The notes under the pieces: generated by a model
Database searches by the model: none
What the model was told of the DNA's origin: nothing
The model's input: only the letters and a program-made list of their open reading frames with translations
Made by a program: the position numbers and the translations under genes
In this document: one piece after another, positions 5,641-7,836 of the stretch
Layout: every line of letters begins with the position of its first letter
Numbering within the stretch: position 1 is the stretch's first letter
From: Candidatus Bathyarchaeota archaeon
GTDB taxonomy: Archaea; Thermoproteota; Bathyarchaeia; Bathyarchaeales; Bathycorpusculaceae
Direction: 5' to 3'
DNA length: 7,836 bases
Assembly (NCBI GenBank): GCA_003601785.1
Contig: PIYA01000058.1
Span: forward strand, 1 to 7,836

Positions 5641-5647
5641 AAGGAGG
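5641..5647 (+). promoter_or_regulatory. Strong ribosome-binding site of the glutamine synthetase gene
   Basis: AAGGAGG lies 8 bases before ATG 5656 and fixes that start. It is the strongest ribosome site in the window, suggesting efficient translation. Confidence 0.75.
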
Positions 5648-5655
5648 GAACGCTC

Positions 5656-7083
5656 ATGCGTCAAAAACCGGAATTTTCGGAAAAGAGGGAGATCATCAAG
5701 TTCATCGAAGAGAATGATGTTAAAATCCTCAATTTATGCCACATCCCAGAGAATGGGAGACCAGAGAATGGGAGACTAAAAACCTTGAGTTTTTCAGCGA
5801 CAAACAAGGAGAGAGTTCAAGAAATCTTGGAGTTCGGCGAGAGGGTTGACGGTTCAAACTTGTTTTCATACATTGAACCTGATAAGAGTGATGTTTACAT
5901 AACGCCGAGGATTAACAGAGCTTTTCTTAATCCCTTTTCCGCTACGCCAACCCTGAACATTCTTTGCGATTATCTGGATGAAAACGGAAAGCCCTTAGAG
6001 GTGGCGCCGAAAAACGTTTTGGCGAGAGCCGAAGAAAGACTATACAGTTCAACAGGCATAGTCCTTAAAGCCTTAGCTGAAATGGAATTTTACATTATTT
6101 CTAAAAATGAAAACGAGACGCTTTTTCCAAGCTTTCCTGATAAGAACTATCATGAGTCCTCACCCTTTGCAAAGTTTGAGGATGTGAGGAATGAAGTTTT
6201 GATTACGCTCGCAGACATTGGAATTCCCACAAAATATGGACACTCTGAAGTTGGCACAGTGAATAGAGACGGATTAACTATGGAGCAGCATGAGATAGAG
6301 CTTCTGCCGCAGCGTCTGACGGAGATGGCTGAAGCGATTTCGATCACTAAATGGGTTATCAGAAACGTCTGTGCGAAACACGGTGTGTCTGTGTCCTTCT
6401 CTCCTAAGGTGGCTTTAGAGCACGCTGGGAACGGAATGCACATTCACTTGTGCGGATTAAAAAATGGAAAAAACATAATTGTTGGTCGAGATGGAGCTTT
6501 AAGCGAGAAAGCCTTGAAGATGATTGGCGGAGTCTTGAGGTTTGCACGTAGCTTAACAGCCTTCGGAAACACCGTGCCAGTTTCGTATTTGCGGTTTATT
6601 TCACGGAAGGAGTCGCCGATGCACGTCTGCTGGGGTTCCAGAAACCGTTTAGCCTTGATACGTATACCCTTATGGTGGAGTTTTAAGGGGAAAATTGAAA
6701 GCAAAAACAGTTGTAGAAGAACCTTCGAGTACAGAGCGCCAGACCCCCTGGCGGACGCCTATTTACTTTTCGCCGGAGTCACGGTTGCTGTGGATTACGC
6801 CTTGAAAAATTCAAGGGAAGCCTTACGAATAGCTGAGAGATTGCATGTGGAAAAAGCGGGGCGTAAACAGAAAATGCTTCTGCCGCAATCTTGCTTTGAA
6901 TCAGCTGAAAACCTTGAGAGGGACAGAGGATTTTACGAAGCACACGGGATTTTTCCAAGGAAGGTTATAGATAAAACCGTGGAGAGATTGAAGGGATACA
7001 AAGATAAGGATTTGTGGATTAGATTAGCTGGAAAGCCTAGTAAAATTGAAGAGGTTTTAAGGCATTACCTACATTATGGCTGA
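5656..7083 (+). CDS. Glutamine synthetase family protein, divergent
   Basis: An ATP-dependent ligase that forms a gamma-glutamyl amide; with ammonia as partner it makes glutamine. It has 475 residues, near the GSI length. An N-terminal beta-grasp domain (about 20-110, with DGSNLF and SDVYITP) precedes the catalytic domain. Motifs seen: EMEFYI at 142-147 (metal-binding E142, E144), HSEV at 196-199, EQHEIEL at 210-216 (E213), GNGMHIHL at 258-265, SYLRF at 310-314, ESP at 319-321, SRNRLALIRIP at 328-338 and EYRAPDP at 358-364. The tyrosine adenylylation motif of bacterial GSI-beta enzymes is absent. Two oddities: a duplicated PENGR at 31-40, and about eight extra residues between E198 and E213 compared with common GSI. 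The latter, with general divergence, leaves gamma-glutamylamine ligation as an alternative to true glutamine synthesis. The next gene follows after 16 bases, probably in one operon. Confidence 0.88.
   Translation: MRQKPEFSEKREIIKFIEENDVKILNLCHIPENGRPENGRLKTLSFSATNKERVQEILEFGERVDGSNLFSYIEPDKSDVYITPRINRAFLNPFSATPTLNILCDYLDENGKPLEVAPKNVLARAEERLYSSTGIVLKALAEMEFYIISKNENETLFPSFPDKNYHESSPFAKFEDVRNEVLITLADIGIPTKYGHSEVGTVNRDGLTMEQHEIELLPQRLTEMAEAISITKWVIRNVCAKHGVSVSFSPKVALEHAGNGMHIHLCGLKNGKNIIVGRDGALSEKALKMIGGVLRFARSLTAFGNTVPVSYLRFISRKESPMHVCWGSRNRLALIRIPLWWSFKGKIESKNSCRRTFEYRAPDPLADAYLLFAGVTVAVDYALKNSREALRIAERLHVEKAGRKQKMLLPQSCFESAENLERDRGFYEAHGIFPRKVIDKTVERLKGYKDKDLWIRLAGKPSKIEEVLRHYLHYG
5746..5775. 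repeat. Perfect 15-bp tandem duplication inside the glutamine synthetase gene
   Basis: CCAGAGAATGGGAGA occurs twice head to tail (5746-5760 and 5761-5775). It keeps the frame and encodes PENGR twice, in the beta-grasp domain at the turn after the strand ILNLCHI. Removing one copy restores a spacing typical of the family, so the second looks like an insertion. The lack of any base difference suggests a recent event. Confidence 0.9.
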
Positions 7084-7099
7084 ATGAAGGTTTGGGAAA

Positions 7100-7836
7100 A
7101 TGGACGGTTATGAGGAAGAGGAAAATTCTGAAAGGCTCCTGGTTTTCCGTCCGATATCCATACTCTATTTCATCCTCATTCTCTTCTGGACTATGCTGCT
7201 TCTTCCCTTCATCTTGCTCGCCGGAGGCGTGTTCAGCCGTGCCTTGGGGATGCCTTCCTATCTGGCTTTCATCGTTTTGTTGTTATCCCTTTTCGGAAGC
7301 CACGTGAACATTCCAGTTATGACGGTTTCTTCTCCGCAGCCCATGATGAGCTTTCGAGAGGTGGATTTTTTCGGGGTTAGGTGGTACATGCCTGAGTTCA
7401 CGTATAAGAGAAGGAAAACTGTTATAGCCATAAACCTTGGCGGAGCTTTGATTCCAACATTTGTTTCGCTTTACCTTTTACTGTTCATTGTTCCTGCATG
7501 TGAGACTAACCTGATGATTGCTTACGGCAAAATCTTCGCAGCTTTTCTGATAGTCACTTTCATAGTTCACGCCGTAGCCAAACCAGTGAGAGGCTTGGGA
7601 ATAGCTACACCATCCTTCGTCCCGCCTTTCGCTTCAGCCTTAGCGGCTTTGGCTATTTTTCCCATATACACAAGAAGCAACCCTTTCATCATAGCGTATG
7701 TCGCGGGAACCTTAGGCACGCTCGTAGGCGCAGACCTGCTAAACCTTGACAAGGTTTCACGGTTAGGTTCACCGTTGGTAAGCATAGGAGGCGCTGGAAC
7801 GTTCGATGGAATATACATGACTGGAATAATGGCCGT
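7100..7836 (+). CDS. DUF1614 family multi-pass membrane protein, 3' end cut by the window
   Basis: The frame opens at ATG 7100 and runs off the window after 245 codons without a stop. It encodes an acidic N-terminus (GYEEEENSE) and then about six hydrophobic segments near 20-43, 52-68, 108-131, 139-160, 172-190 and 196-212. The last part carries GADLLNLDKV at 210-219 and SIGGAGTFDGIYMTGI at 228-243, the signature I associate with DUF1614 membrane proteins; their function is unknown. Little of the protein should be missing. GAAGG about 9 bases before the ATG is the likely ribosome site. An upstream ATG at 7084 is out of frame and closes after nine codons. The gene follows the glutamine synthetase stop by 16 bases on the same strand, so they are likely co-transcribed. 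A link to ammonium or amine metabolism is only inference. Confidence 0.85.
   Translation, partial: MDGYEEEENSERLLVFRPISILYFILILFWTMLLLPFILLAGGVFSRALGMPSYLAFIVLLLSLFGSHVNIPVMTVSSPQPMMSFREVDFFGVRWYMPEFTYKRRKTVIAINLGGALIPTFVSLYLLLFIVPACETNLMIAYGKIFAAFLIVTFIVHAVAKPVRGLGIATPSFVPPFASALAALAIFPIYTRSNPFIIAYVAGTLGTLVGADLLNLDKVSRLGSPLVSIGGAGTFDGIYMTGIMA

Noticed and set aside
7092..7307. Plus-strand frame of 71 codons after the glutamine synthetase
   Set aside because: It overlaps, in another frame, the DUF1614 gene starting at 7100, which stays open to the window end and carries clear family motifs.

Overview
The window looks archaeal, most likely from a Bathyarchaeia-type or related Thermoproteota lineage (inference). 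TATA-like boxes lie about 25-30 bases before likely transcript starts, several genes have short or no leaders, Shine-Dalgarno sites are GGTGA or GGAGG, and the gene families fit: an archaeal-style lipoate ligase, a biotin ligase without a DNA-binding domain, a DUF1614 membrane protein and a coiled-coil hypothetical. No rRNA, tRNA, CRISPR array or transposase gene was found.

Left part (1-3070): a 5'-truncated lipoate-protein ligase (+) meets an acyl-CoA dehydrogenase (-) tail to tail; their stop codons share the bases TTAA. The dehydrogenase is divergent from a biotin-protein ligase (+) across 78 bases. The dehydrogenase places its catalytic glutamate as isovaleryl-CoA dehydrogenases do and carries a C-terminal extension of about 105 residues that reads like a winged helix. 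Lipoylation, an isovaleryl-type dehydrogenase and biotinylation together would suit branched-chain amino acid or acyl-CoA breakdown, though the partner enzymes are not in view.

Middle (3054-4940): cysteinyl-tRNA synthetase (-) overlaps the end of the biotin ligase gene by 17 bases and has its own TATA box. Upstream of it are a possible 48-residue helical protein (-) and then a 136-base element (4724-4859). An 11-bp inverted repeat closes this element around three internal hairpins, giving a cloverleaf-like fold. A TATA-like box on the minus strand lies about 30 bases before it, with a 6-bp palindrome in between. This is the best candidate in the window for an undescribed element: a structured RNA or cis-acting leader.

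Right part (4940-7836): a coiled-coil hypothetical protein (-) is divergent from a glutamine synthetase family gene (+). Sixteen bases after that gene begins a DUF1614 multi-pass membrane protein (+) that runs off the window. The synthetase has a perfect 15-bp in-frame tandem duplication and an insertion between two metal-binding glutamates, so its substrate may not be ammonia.
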